From: Streptomyces mayonensis
GTDB lineage: Bacteria > Actinomycetota > Actinomycetes > Streptomycetales > Streptomycetaceae
Direction of reading: 5' to 3'
Assembly (NCBI RefSeq): GCF_018982965.1
Contig: NZ_JACBYP010000045.1
Coordinates: 1-58,848, forward strand
DNA: 58,848 nt
Shown: positions 15,554 to 24,585 of the stretch, piece by piece
How the letters are laid out: the number at the start of each line of letters is the position of its first letter
How positions within the stretch are numbered: position 1 is the stretch's first letter
Made by a program: the position numbers and the translations under genes
Notes under the pieces: generated by a model
What the model was told of the DNA's origin: nothing
Database searches by the model: none
The model's input: the letters and a program-made list of their open reading frames with translations, nothing else

Positions 15554-18500
15554 ATGGAGAACGATCGCAAGGGGCGGCCCCGCCAGTCGGGCGTCGTGGA
15601 GAAGTGGCCGCTGGCGGCCCGCAGGCTGCTGACGCGCCGGGAGGTGTCGGCCGACGGGCGGGCGGTGTTCGGCGAGGGCGACGGGCGCTGGGAGGGCTTC
15701 TACCGCGACCGCTGGGCGCACGACAGGGTGGTGCGCTCCACCCACGGCGTCAACTGCACCGGGTCCTGCTCGTGGATGGTGTACGTCAAGGACGGCATCA
15801 TCACCTGGGAGCACCAGGCCACGGACTATCCCTCCATCGGCGCGGACTGCCCCGAGTACGAGCCCCGCGGCTGCCCGCGCGGGGCGTCGTTCTCCTGGTA
15901 CACCTACTCCCCCGGCCGGGTCCGGTACCCGTATGTCCGGGGCGAGTTGCTGAAGCTGTGGCGCGAGGCACGCAGGCGGCTGGGCGACCCGGTGGCGGCC
16001 TGGGCGGAGATCACCGGCGATCCGGCGAAGGCCCGGGCGTACAAGCGGGCCCGCGGCAAGGGCGGTCTGGTGCGGGCGGACTGGGACGAGGTGAACGAGC
16101 TGGTCGCCGCCGCGCACGTGCACACCGTGAAGGCGTACGGCCCCGACCGGGTGGCGGGCTTCTCCCCGATCCCGGCGATGTCGATGGCGTCCTTCGCGGC
16201 GGGTTCGCGCTTCATGTCGCTGATCGGCGGCACGCTGCTGTCGTTCTACGACTGGTACGCGGACCTTCCGGTGGCCTCGCCGCAGGTCTTCGGCGACCAG
16301 ACGGACGTGCCGGAGGCGGCCGACTGGTGGAACGCGGGCTACCTGGTGATGTGGGGTTCCAACATTCCGGTGACCCGCACACCGGACGCCCACTTCCTCA
16401 CCGAGACCCGCTACAACGGCACCAAGGTCGTCGCGGTCTCGCCCGACTACGCGGACAACGTGAAGTTCGCCGACGAGTGGCTGGCCCCGCACCCGGGCAC
16501 CGACGGGGCGCTGGCGATGGCGATGGGGCACGTGATCCTGCGCGAGTTCCTCGTCGAGCGCGAGGTGCCGTACTTCCGGGACTACCTGCGCACCTACACG
16601 GACGCCCCGTTCCTGGTGACCCTGCGCGAGGGCGGCCACGGGCTCGTCCCGGACGGCTTCCTCACCGCGGCCGACCTCGGCAGCGACGAGGAGCACGCGG
16701 ATGCCAAGACGGTGCTCCTGGACCGGGCGACCGGTGAGGCGGTGGTCCCCGCCGGCTCGCTCGGCTTCCGGTGGGAGGAGGCCGGGCGGGGCCGTTGGAA
16801 CCTCGATCTCGAAGGCGTGGAGCCCGAGTTGAGCCTGCTGGAGACGGCGGAGAAGACGGTGGAGGTGGCCCTGCCCCGGTTCGACGAGGGGGCCGGCGAG
16901 GGTGGTTCCGTCATGGTGCGCGGGGTGCCGGTGCGGCGTGTCGGCGGCCGGACGGTCACCACCGTCTTCGACCTGATGCTGGCCCAGTACGGGGTGGCCC
17001 GGCCCGGCCTCCCGGGCGACTGGCCCGCCTCGTACGAGGACGCGGACCGGCCGTACACGCCGGCCTGGCAGGAGACGATCACCTCCGTGCCGGCCGCGCA
17101 GGCGGCCCGGATCGCCCGTGAGTTCGCGCGCAACGCCGAGCGGACCGGGGGCCGTTCGATGATCGCGATGGGAGCGGGGACCAATCACTGGTTCCACTCC
17201 GACACCATCTACCGCGCCTTCCTGGCCCTGACGACCATGACCGGCTGCCAGGGCGTGAACGGCGGCGGCTGGGCGCACTACGTCGGCCAGGAGAAGGTCC
17301 GCCCGCTGACCGGCTTCCAGCACCTGGCCTTCGCCTTCGACTGGCAGCGGCCCACGCGGCACATGGCGGGCACGTCGTACTGGTACCTCAACACCGACCA
17401 GTGGCGCTACGAGGCCTTCGGGCCCGAGGAGTTGGCGTCCCCGCTGGGCGAGGACCGGTTCCGGGGCAAGGCGTTCGCCGACTGCCTGGCGCAGGCCGTG
17501 CGGCTGGGCTGGACGCCGGGGCACCCCGGATTCGACCGCAATCCGCTGGACCTGGCCGACGAGGCGGCCGCGGCGGGCCGTCCGGTCGCCGATCACGTCG
17601 TGGACGAACTGAAAGCCGGACGGCTGCGCTTCGCGGTCGAGGACCCGGACGACCCGGCCAGCTTCCCCCGGGTACTCACCGTGTGGCGGGCGAACCTGCT
17701 GGGTTCCTCCGGCAAGGGCAACGAGTACTTCCTGCGTCACCTCCTGGGTACCGACGCCGCCGTCCGCTCGGCCGAGACGCCGCCGCAGCAGCGGCCCGAG
17801 GAGGTGGTGTGGCGCGACGAGGCGCCGGAGGGCAAGCTCGACCTGCTGGTCACGATGGACTTCCGGATGACCTCCACCGGGCTGCTGGCCGACGTGGTGC
17901 TGCCCGCGGCGACCTGGTACGAGAAGGACGACCTGTCCAGTACGGACATGCACCCCTTCGTGCACGCCTTCACCCCGGCCATCGCCCCGCCCTGGCAGTC
18001 GCGCACCGACTACGACACGTTCCTGGGCATCGCCGACCGGTTCAGCGAGCTGGCCGCGGAGCACCTCGGCACCCGTACCGACGTGCTCGCCGTGCCGCTG
18101 CAGCACGACACGCCGGACGAACTCGCCCAGCCGGGCGGGGTGGTGCGGGACTGGAGGTCCGGCGAGTGCGAACCGGTGCCGGGCCGCACCATGCCCCGGC
18201 TCGCGGTCGTCGAGCGGGACTACGCGGCCGTGGCGCAGAAGATGCGCGCCGTCGGCCCGCTCCTGGACACCCTCGGCACGACCACCAAGGGCGTCACCGT
18301 CCACCCGGGCCCGGAGATCGAGGAGTTGCGGCACCGCTGCGGCACCGTGCGCGAGGGCGTCGGTGCCGGACGTCCCTCCCTGGCCACGGCGACCCACATG
18401 TGCGAGGCGATCCTGGCGCTGTCCGGCACCACCAACGGGCGGCTGGCCACGGAGGGGTTCCGGGAGCTGGAGCGGCAGACCGGCAGGGAGGGCCTGGCGG

Positions 18501-19252
18501 AACTGGCCGCCGAACGCGAGGCGGAGCGCATCAGCTTCGCCGACACCCGCACCCAGCCCCGGCCGGTGATCACGTCGTACGAGTGGTCGGGGTCGGAGAC
18601 GGGCGGGCGCCGCTACTCGCCGTTCGTCATCAACGTCGAGCACCGGAAGCCCTGGCACACCCTCACCGGCCGCCAGCACTTCTTCGTCCAGCACGACTGG
18701 ATGGCCGAGCTGGGCGAGCAGCTCCCGGTCTACCGGCCGCCGTTGAACGCGCTGAGGCACTACGGCGACGAGCACCTGCACGAGGACGGCCGGGCGGAGG
18801 TCACCGTGCGCTATCTGACCCCGCACTCCAAGTGGTCCATCCACTCCAACTACCAGGACAACAAGTACATGCTCGACCTGTCCCGGGGCGGCCCGGCGAT
18901 CTGGATGTCCACGGCGGACGCCGGCAGGATCGGCGTCCGGGACAACGAGTGGGTCGAGGCCTACAACCGCAACGGCGTCGTGGCGGCCCGCGCGGTGGTC
19001 ACCCACCGGATGCCCGAGGGCACGGTGTACATGTACCACGCCCAGGACCGGACGGTGAACGTGCCGAGGACCGAGGTCACCGGCAGGCGCGGCGGCATGC
19101 ACAACTCGCTGACCCGGCTGCTGGTCAAGCCCACCCACCTGGCGGGCGGTCACGCCCAGCTCACCTACGCCTTCAACTACTACGGGCCGACCGGCAACCA
19201 GCGCGACGAGGTCACCGTCCTGCGCCGCCGCGGCCAGCGAGTGGAGTACTGA
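15554..19252 (+). CDS. narG: Respiratory nitrate reductase alpha subunit
   Basis: About 1232 residues, the usual NarG length. The catalytic subunit binds bis-MGD molybdenum cofactor and a [4Fe-4S] cluster (FS0). The cluster ligands are His64, Cys68, Cys72 and Cys107 in HGVNCTGSCSW and PRGCPRG, with the His-Cys3 spacing of E. coli NarG. The Mo-ligand Asp lies in WGSNIPVTRTPDAHF. Actinobacterial NarG reduces nitrate in the cytoplasm using electrons from NarH/NarI. The ATG at 15554 has no strong SD; a GTG at 15599 is an alternative. It heads the narGHJI operon with the pair of regulator boxes upstream. The nearby NarK would supply nitrate. Confidence 0.96.
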   Translation: MENDRKGRPRQSGVVEKWPLAARRLLTRREVSADGRAVFGEGDGRWEGFYRDRWAHDRVVRSTHGVNCTGSCSWMVYVKDGIITWEHQATDYPSIGADCPEYEPRGCPRGASFSWYTYSPGRVRYPYVRGELLKLWREARRRLGDPVAAWAEITGDPAKARAYKRARGKGGLVRADWDEVNELVAAAHVHTVKAYGPDRVAGFSPIPAMSMASFAAGSRFMSLIGGTLLSFYDWYADLPVASPQVFGDQTDVPEAADWWNAGYLVMWGSNIPVTRTPDAHFLTETRYNGTKVVAVSPDYADNVKFADEWLAPHPGTDGALAMAMGHVILREFLVEREVPYFRDYLRTYTDAPFLVTLREGGHGLVPDGFLTAADLGSDEEHADAKTVLLDRATGEAVVPAGSLGFRWEEAGRGRWNLDLEGVEPELSLLETAEKTVEVALPRFDEGAGEGGSVMVRGVPVRRVGGRTVTTVFDLMLAQYGVARPGLPGDWPASYEDADRPYTPAWQETITSVPAAQAARIAREFARNAERTGGRSMIAMGAGTNHWFHSDTIYRAFLALTTMTGCQGVNGGGWAHYVGQEKVRPLTGFQHLAFAFDWQRPTRHMAGTSYWYLNTDQWRYEAFGPEELASPLGEDRFRGKAFADCLAQAVRLGWTPGHPGFDRNPLDLADEAAAAGRPVADHVVDELKAGRLRFAVEDPDDPASFPRVLTVWRANLLGSSGKGNEYFLRHLLGTDAAVRSAETPPQQRPEEVVWRDEAPEGKLDLLVTMDFRMTSTGLLADVVLPAATWYEKDDLSSTDMHPFVHAFTPAIAPPWQSRTDYDTFLGIADRFSELAAEHLGTRTDVLAVPLQHDTPDELAQPGGVVRDWRSGECEPVPGRTMPRLAVVERDYAAVAQKMRAVGPLLDTLGTTTKGVTVHPGPEIEELRHRCGTVREGVGAGRPSLATATHMCEAILALSGTTNGRLATEGFRELERQTGREGLAELAAEREAERISFADTRTQPRPVITSYEWSGSETGGRRYSPFVINVEHRKPWHTLTGRQHFFVQHDWMAELGEQLPVYRPPLNALRHYGDEHLHEDGRAEVTVRYLTPHSKWSIHSNYQDNKYMLDLSRGGPAIWMSTADAGRIGVRDNEWVEAYNRNGVVAARAVVTHRMPEGTVYMYHAQDRTVNVPRTEVTGRRGGMHNSLTRLLVKPTHLAGGHAQLTYAFNYYGPTGNQRDEVTVLRRRGQRVEY

Positions 19253-19253
19253 C

Positions 19254-20804
19254 ATGCGCGTCCTCGCGCAGATCGCGATGGTGATGAACCTCGACAAGTG
19301 CATCGGGTGCCACACCTGTTCGGTGACCTGCAAGCAGACCTGGACCAACCGGACCGGCGTCGAGTACGCCTGGTTCAACAACGTGGAGACCAAGCCGGGC
19401 ATCGGCTTTCCCCGCCGCTACGAGGACCAGGAGCGGTGGAGGGGCGGCTGGACGCTGGACCGCAGGGGACGGCTGATGCTGCGGTCCGGCGGCCGGGTCA
19501 GGCGGCTGCTGTCGCTGTTCTCCAACCCGCACCTGCCGGCCCTGGAGGACTACTACGAGCCCGTCACCTACGACTACGACAACCTGCTGAGCGCCCCCGC
19601 GGGGCCGGACCTGCCGGTCGCCCGGCCGCGTTCGGTGCTGACCGGCCGGCCCACCGCCATCACCTGGGGCGCCAACTGGGAGGACGGTCTCGGCGGTGCG
19701 CCCGAGCACGCGGGCGGCGACCCGAACCTGAGCGGCGAGTGGGCCGAGAAGGTCCGCTTCGAGTTCGAGCAGACCTTCCTCTTCCACCTCCCCCGGCTCT
19801 GCGAGCACTGCCTCAACCCGGCGTGCGTGTCGGCCTGTCCGTCCGGCGCGATGTACAAGCGGGCCGAGGACGGCATCGTCCTGGTCGACCAGGACCGCTG
19901 CCGCGGCTGGCGGATGTGCGTGACGGCGTGCCCGTACAAGAAGGTGTACGTCAACCACGCCACCGGCAAGGCCGAGAAGTGCACGTTCTGCTTCCCCCGC
20001 ATCGAGGCGGGGCAGCCGACGGTCTGCTCGGAGACGTGCGTGGGCCGGCTGCGCTACCTGGGCCTGCTGCTGTACGACGCCGACCGGGTGGGCGAGGCGG
20101 CGGCGACGCCGGACGAACAGGACCTGCTGGACGCCCAGCGCGGCGTCTTCCTGGACCCGCGCGACCCCGACGTGATCGCGGTGGCACGGGAGTCGGGCAT
20201 CCCCGGGGACTGGCTGGAGGCGGCCCGCCGCTCGCCCGTGTACGACCTGGTCGCGCGGTACAGGGTGGCGCTGCCCCTGCATCCGGAGTACCGCACCCTC
20301 CCGATGGTCTGGTACGTGCCACCGCTGTCCCCCGTCCTGGACGCCGTCGGCGCGGCCGGCGGCGACCAGGACGACCCGGACCACGTGTTCGCGGCGGTCA
20401 CCCGGCTGCGCATCCCGCTGGAGTACCTGGCGAGCCTGTTCACGGCCGGCGACACGGACGTCGTGGGCGGGGTCCTGATGAAACTCACGGCGCTGCGCTC
20501 GTACATGCGCGCCGTCTCGCTCGGCGACGCGGCCGACGAAGCCGACGGGACGGCCCTGCGCGCGGTCGGGCTGGACGACGCCGAGGCCCGGGACCTGCAC
20601 CGGCTGCTCGCCGTGGCGAAGTACACCGACCGCTACGTGGTACCGGCCGCGCACAAGGAGGACGCGGCCGCGCTGACCGCCGTGGAGAGCGGCTGCCCCG
20701 TGGAGTCCGCGGGCGGCCTGTCCGGGGCCGGTCCGTCCGCCGGAGGCCGGGTCTCGCTCGGTATGCCCACGCTGCGCCGCACGTCGCCGGAAGGACACGC
20801 ATGA
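19254..20804 (+). CDS. narH: Respiratory nitrate reductase beta subunit
   Basis: 516 residues. It carries four Fe-S cluster-binding Cys sets: CIGCHTCSVTCK near the N-terminus, CEHCLNPACVSACPSGA, then CRGWRMCVTACPYKK, where Trp replaces a Cys as in the NarH [3Fe-4S] site, and CTFCFPRIE with CSETCVGR. It passes electrons from heme in NarI to NarG. The start is one base after the narG stop, and its stop overlaps the narJ start (ATGA). The sequence is complete and typical. Confidence 0.96.
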   Translation: MRVLAQIAMVMNLDKCIGCHTCSVTCKQTWTNRTGVEYAWFNNVETKPGIGFPRRYEDQERWRGGWTLDRRGRLMLRSGGRVRRLLSLFSNPHLPALEDYYEPVTYDYDNLLSAPAGPDLPVARPRSVLTGRPTAITWGANWEDGLGGAPEHAGGDPNLSGEWAEKVRFEFEQTFLFHLPRLCEHCLNPACVSACPSGAMYKRAEDGIVLVDQDRCRGWRMCVTACPYKKVYVNHATGKAEKCTFCFPRIEAGQPTVCSETCVGRLRYLGLLLYDADRVGEAAATPDEQDLLDAQRGVFLDPRDPDVIAVARESGIPGDWLEAARRSPVYDLVARYRVALPLHPEYRTLPMVWYVPPLSPVLDAVGAAGGDQDDPDHVFAAVTRLRIPLEYLASLFTAGDTDVVGGVLMKLTALRSYMRAVSLGDAADEADGTALRAVGLDDAEARDLHRLLAVAKYTDRYVVPAAHKEDAAALTAVESGCPVESAGGLSGAGPSAGGRVSLGMPTLRRTSPEGHA

Positions 20805-21604
20805 GCCCGTTGCCCGCCACCGTCCCCGCGATCATCCGCACCCGCGTCCGCGCGGCCGTCCGGCGCCGCGCGCTGCCGTCGCCCCGGGAGGCGGAGCACC
20901 GCGCGCTGCTGCTGCGGCTGCTGTCGCTGCTCATGCAGTACCCGGACGCGGAACTGACGGCGGAGCGGCCACGGCTGGCGTCCGCCGTCGCCGGCCTGCC
21001 CCCGTCGCGCGCCGCGTCGGAACTGGGCGCGTTCATGGACTGGTTCACCGCCCAGGACTCAGACGCGGCGGCCCGCCACTACGTCGAGACGTTCGACCTG
21101 CGCCGCAGGAGCAGCCTCTACCTCACCTACTACCTGCACGGCGACACCCGGCGCCGGGGCATGGCCCTGCTGACCCTGGCCCGGCGCTACCGGGCCGCCG
21201 GCTGGGACGCCGACGGCGCGGAGCTGCCCGACCACCTGCCGGTCGTGCTCGAGTTCGCCGCGCTCGCCGGTCCCGGCACGGGTGAGGCACCGCTGCGGCT
21301 GCACCGGCGCGGTCTGGAACTCATCCACCACGCGCTGGCGGAGGCCCGCTCGCCCTACCGGCACGTCCTGTCGGCGCTGCTGAGTCTGCTCCCGCCGGCG
21401 TCCGGGGCGGACCGGGCGGCCGTCGCGAAACTGGCCGCCGAGGGGCCGCCCGGCGAGGAGGTCGGTCTGGACCCCTACGGGGAAGGCGGGTTCGCCCCGC
21501 CCGGCACCTTCGCCCCGCCCGGCGCCTTCGTGCCGCCGCTGCCCGCCCCACCGACCCGGGTCGCGCCCGCCACGGTCACCCCGCACCAGGAAGGCCGCCG
21601 ATGA
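20801..21604 (+). CDS. narJ: Nitrate reductase molybdenum cofactor assembly chaperone
   Basis: About 267 residues. NarJ is a cytoplasmic chaperone needed to insert the molybdenum cofactor into NarG before membrane docking. The helical core shows LLLRLLSLLMQYPDAEL and the family motif YVETFDLRRRSSLYLTYYLHGDTRRRG, almost invariant in NarJ. The C-terminus has an unusual Pro-rich repeat tail (FAPPGTFAPPGAFVPP) absent from E. coli NarJ. Both ends overlap neighbours by four bases (ATGA with narH and narI), so translation is coupled through the operon. Confidence 0.93.
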   Translation: MSPLPATVPAIIRTRVRAAVRRRALPSPREAEHRALLLRLLSLLMQYPDAELTAERPRLASAVAGLPPSRAASELGAFMDWFTAQDSDAAARHYVETFDLRRRSSLYLTYYLHGDTRRRGMALLTLARRYRAAGWDADGAELPDHLPVVLEFAALAGPGTGEAPLRLHRRGLELIHHALAEARSPYRHVLSALLSLLPPASGADRAAVAKLAAEGPPGEEVGLDPYGEGGFAPPGTFAPPGAFVPPLPAPPTRVAPATVTPHQEGRR

Positions 21605-22362
21605 ACACCGGCACCTCGTCCCTGGCACCGGCCTCCGTGGGCGGCGCCGGTCTCCTCCTGTGGGTGGCAGTCCCCTACGCCTGCCTGGCCGTCTTCGTGG
21701 CCGGGCACGTGTGGCGCTACCGGCAGGACCAGTTCGGCTGGACGTCGCGCACCAGCCAGCTGCTGGAACACCGGTGGCTGCGCTGGGGCAGCCCCCTGTT
21801 CCACCTGGGCACGTTCATGGTGATCGCCGGGCACGTGGTGGGGCTGGCCGTGCCCGCCTCGTGGACCCGGGCCGTGGGCGTCGACGAGCACCTGTACCAC
21901 GCGGCCGCCGTGTGGGCCGGTTCGGCGGCGGGCGCCGCCATGGTCGCGGGGCTCGGCATGCTGTGCGCCCGGCGGCTGCTGACGAGGCGGATCCGGCTGG
22001 GCACCGACCGCAGCGACAAGGTGCTGTTCCCGCTGCTGTCGCTCACCGTGCTGCTGGGCATCTGGGCCACCGCCGCCCACAACGTCCTCGGCGGCGGCTA
22101 CGACTACCGGGAGACGGTGTCGGTCTGGTTCCGCGGTCTGTTCGCCCTCAGCCCGCGTCCCGAGGCGATCGCCGACGCGCCGCTGCTGTTCCGGCTGCAC
22201 GCGCTGAGCGCCTGCCTGCTCTTCGCCGCCTGGCCGTTCACGCGGCTGGTGCACGTCTGGAGCGCACCGGTCGGCTACCTGGTCCGTCCGTACCTGGTCT
22301 ACCGCCGCCGCACCCCGGCACCGGCCGCGCCGTGCCGCACGCGGAGCAGGAGCAGGAGCTAG
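21601..22362 (+). CDS. narI: Respiratory nitrate reductase gamma subunit (cytochrome b)
   Basis: 253 residues with five membrane helices. It takes electrons from menaquinol and holds two b-type hemes. The N-terminal helix LLWVAVPYACLAVFVAGHVWRY, His in GSPLFHLGTFMVIAGHVVGL, and the C-terminal LHALSACLLFAAWPFTRLVHVW supply the conserved His pairs. GSPLFHxG and WPFTRLVH are NarI signatures. It is the last gene of the narGHJI operon; a TetR gene follows after about 97 bases with its own promoter-like sequence. Confidence 0.95.
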   Translation: MNTGTSSLAPASVGGAGLLLWVAVPYACLAVFVAGHVWRYRQDQFGWTSRTSQLLEHRWLRWGSPLFHLGTFMVIAGHVVGLAVPASWTRAVGVDEHLYHAAAVWAGSAAGAAMVAGLGMLCARRLLTRRIRLGTDRSDKVLFPLLSLTVLLGIWATAAHNVLGGGYDYRETVSVWFRGLFALSPRPEAIADAPLLFRLHALSACLLFAAWPFTRLVHVWSAPVGYLVRPYLVYRRRTPAPAAPCRTRSRSRS

Positions 22363-22427
22363 TCGTCCGGTTCGCTCGATGCGACCGGTACGCAGCCGCA
22401 GAGGGGGCAGCCCCGCCGTCTGCGCAT

Positions 22428-22452
22428 GACAGTGGCTGTCCTCGCGTAGGAT
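22428..22452 (+). promoter_or_regulatory. Operator-like inverted repeat and -10 for the TetR gene
   Basis: GACAG-TGG-CTGTC (22428-22440) is a perfect inverted repeat. It overlaps a weak -35 (ATGACA, 22426-22431) and is followed by a -10-like TAGGAT (22447-22452), which would place transcription start at or next to the ATG at 22460. This fits a leaderless, self-repressed TetR gene. Confidence 0.45.
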
Positions 22453-22459
22453 TCGCGGC

Positions 22460-23038
22460 ATGGGTCGATGGGAGCCGAACGCGCGCGGACGCCTGGAGCA
22501 GGCGGCGCTGGAGCTGTACGCGGAGCGCGGCTACGAGCAGACCACGGTCGCAGAGATCACCGGGGTCGCGGGGCTGACGGAGCGGACGTTCTTCCGGCAC
22601 TTCGCCGACAAGCGGGAGGTCCTGTTCGCCGGCTCCGGCAGGCTGGAGGAGATCTGCGTACACGCCGTCGCGGGGGCGCCCGGGTCCGCGACGCCGATGG
22701 AGGCGGCCGCCGCCGCCCTCGACGCCGCGGCGGGCGTCTTCGAGGAGCGCGGTGACCTGGTGCTGCGGCGCCAGGGCGTCATCGACGCCAACGCCGAGCT
22801 GCGCGAACGGGAACTGATCAAGCTCGCGTCCCTCTCCGACGCGCTCGCCGCTGCGCTGTGCGACCGCGGCGTGGACGAACTGTCGGCGGGACTGACCGCC
22901 GAGGCCGCGGTCGCCGTGCTCAAGGTCGCCTTCCGGCGCTGGGTCGACGGGGGCCGGGAGCCGCGGCTGCGGCAGCTCCTCGCCGAGTGCTTCGCCGTAC
23001 TGCGCACCGAGTCGGCCCGGGGCGCGGTGGCGCCCTGA
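22460..23038 (+). CDS. TetR/AcrR family transcriptional regulator
   Basis: 192 residues. The N-terminal helix-turn-helix is typical of TetR: RLEQAALELYAERGYEQTTVAEITGVAGLTERTFFRHFADKREVLFAG, with the TFFRHF recognition-helix signature. The remaining alpha-helical domain would bind a ligand and dimerise. It sits downstream of narI, convergent with the esterase gene; an operator-like repeat precedes it, so autorepression is likely. It could regulate itself and an unknown neighbour. The ligand is not predictable. Confidence 0.9.
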   Translation: MGRWEPNARGRLEQAALELYAERGYEQTTVAEITGVAGLTERTFFRHFADKREVLFAGSGRLEEICVHAVAGAPGSATPMEAAAAALDAAAGVFEERGDLVLRRQGVIDANAELRERELIKLASLSDALAAALCDRGVDELSAGLTAEAAVAVLKVAFRRWVDGGREPRLRQLLAECFAVLRTESARGAVAP

Positions 23039-23074
23039 CAGGGGAGGCAGGGCCACCGCTCGGCGGCGCGCCGG

Positions 23075-24565
23075 TCAGCTCCAGGCCCGCAGTTCCGCCC
23101 CGTGGGGGTCGTCGACCGGCGTCCACTCCTCGGCGATGCGCATCGTGGCGCGGCGCCGGGTGTCGTAGCGGTCCCAGCCGGGGTCTCCGGTGCTCGCGAA
23201 CCGGATCCAGGCGGCGTGCGTCCGTGCGGCGAGGCCGGGGGGCGGTGCGTCACGGCCGAGCAGGCCGCCCGGCCCGCGCAGTGCCGGCAGACCGGTGCGG
23301 TCGAAGACGAAGGGCAGTTCCATCGTGTGGGTGGCGCCGAGCTGCCCGTCCAGGGCGGTCGAGCGCCAGGCGAACTCGTAGGCGTACGTGGCCGATCCGG
23401 GGTGCGCGGCGTGCGCGTCGGCCAGGGCTCTGCTGCCGGCGCCGAAGAGCGCGTCTCCCATGACGGCGGAGCGCAGTTCTCCGTGGGACGCCTCCGGGCG
23501 GGCGGTGCGGTACGTCTCGATCAGCCGGGCCGGGTCCGGGTGCGACCGCCCGGCGACGGCCTCGACGTCGGCCGCCTCCGAACCGGCGTACCGGCCGGCC
23601 GGAGCCAGATAGAGGTTGCCCTCCTCGCTGTTGGTGCCGATCAGCAGGTCGACGCCGGCACCGGTGCCCTGGGCGACGGAGCCGGCGGGCTGGGTGCCGA
23701 GGACGAGGCTGAAGGGGCTGAGGCCGAGCAGCGGGTCGCGGTGGGACGCGGTCGCGAGGTCGATGCCCACCAGTTCGGCTGCCGTCGCGACCAGGCGCTC
23801 GTCCGGGACACCGGCGAGCGCGTCGGCACGCGGCGGGACACCCAGCGCCGCACACGCCGACTCCGTGACGCGGGCGGCCTGTTCGGGGGTGAACGCGCCC
23901 AGCCCGCTGCCGCTCTGGACGATCGCCCGGGAGAACAGCCCGGCGGTGTCGGGGGTGGCGAGCAGGCCGCCCACGAGCGTCGCGCCGGCCGACTGGCCGA
24001 AGAGCGTGACGCGGTCCGGGTCTCCCCCGAAGGCAGCGATGTTCTCCCGCACCCAGCGCAGCGCGGCGGCGACGTCGAGCAGTCCGCGGTTGGCGGGTGC
24101 TCCCGGAAGGTCGAGGAACCCGGCGATGCCCAGCCGGTAGTTCACGGTGACGAGGACCACGCCGTCGCGGGCGAAGGCGGAACCGTCGTACATCGGGGAG
24201 CGCGTCGAGCCGGAGGCGAACGCCCCGCCGTGGACGAAGACCATGACGGGCAGGCCGCCCCGAGTGGTCCCGGGCGTCCAGACGTTGGCGGTGAGGAAGT
24301 CGTCGCCGCGTACCCAGCCGGGGCCGAAGTAGGGGGACATGTCGACGCCGCCGAACCGGCGCTCGGGCTGCGGGGCGTTGGGGCCGGGCCGGGTGGCGTC
24401 CCGTGTCCCGTGCCAGGGGGCGTGCGGCCGGGGCGGTGCGAACCGGCCTGCGCCTCGCGGAGGGGCGGCGTAGGGGATGTTCAGGAAGACCGCGGTGCCG
24501 TCGGCCCGGCACAGGCCTCGTACGCTGCCCCGGTCCGTGGTGACGACGGGGTCGTGCTGATTCAC
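23075..24565 (-). CDS. Type B carboxylesterase
   Basis: About 496 residues of the carboxylesterase/lipase type B family. Visible motifs are VFVHGGAFASGS (oxyanion hole), VNYRLGIAGFLDLPG, and the nucleophile elbow TLFGQSAGATLVGG with Ser in GQSAG. The acid is likely in GTNSEEGN, and the catalytic His in LGATHTMELPFVFD. It hydrolyses esters in the cytoplasm; no signal peptide is seen. GTG at 24565 is the likely start. It lies 20 bases after the metallo-beta-lactamase-fold gene on the same strand, so the two are probably an operon divergent from the LAL regulator. Substrate unknown. Confidence 0.88.
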   Translation of the reverse strand: MNQHDPVVTTDRGSVRGLCRADGTAVFLNIPYAAPPRGAGRFAPPRPHAPWHGTRDATRPGPNAPQPERRFGGVDMSPYFGPGWVRGDDFLTANVWTPGTTRGGLPVMVFVHGGAFASGSTRSPMYDGSAFARDGVVLVTVNYRLGIAGFLDLPGAPANRGLLDVAAALRWVRENIAAFGGDPDRVTLFGQSAGATLVGGLLATPDTAGLFSRAIVQSGSGLGAFTPEQAARVTESACAALGVPPRADALAGVPDERLVATAAELVGIDLATASHRDPLLGLSPFSLVLGTQPAGSVAQGTGAGVDLLIGTNSEEGNLYLAPAGRYAGSEAADVEAVAGRSHPDPARLIETYRTARPEASHGELRSAVMGDALFGAGSRALADAHAAHPGSATYAYEFAWRSTALDGQLGATHTMELPFVFDRTGLPALRGPGGLLGRDAPPPGLAARTHAAWIRFASTGDPGWDRYDTRRRATMRIAEEWTPVDDPHGAELRAWS

Positions 24566-24585
24566 TTCGGGTGCCTTTCCGGTGG

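Noticed and set aside
15539..19402. A nearly 1300-codon open frame antisense to narG
   Set aside because: High-GC antisense frame; no SD, no protein family, His/Arg/Val-rich composition typical of shadow frames, while narG on the other strand is unmistakable.
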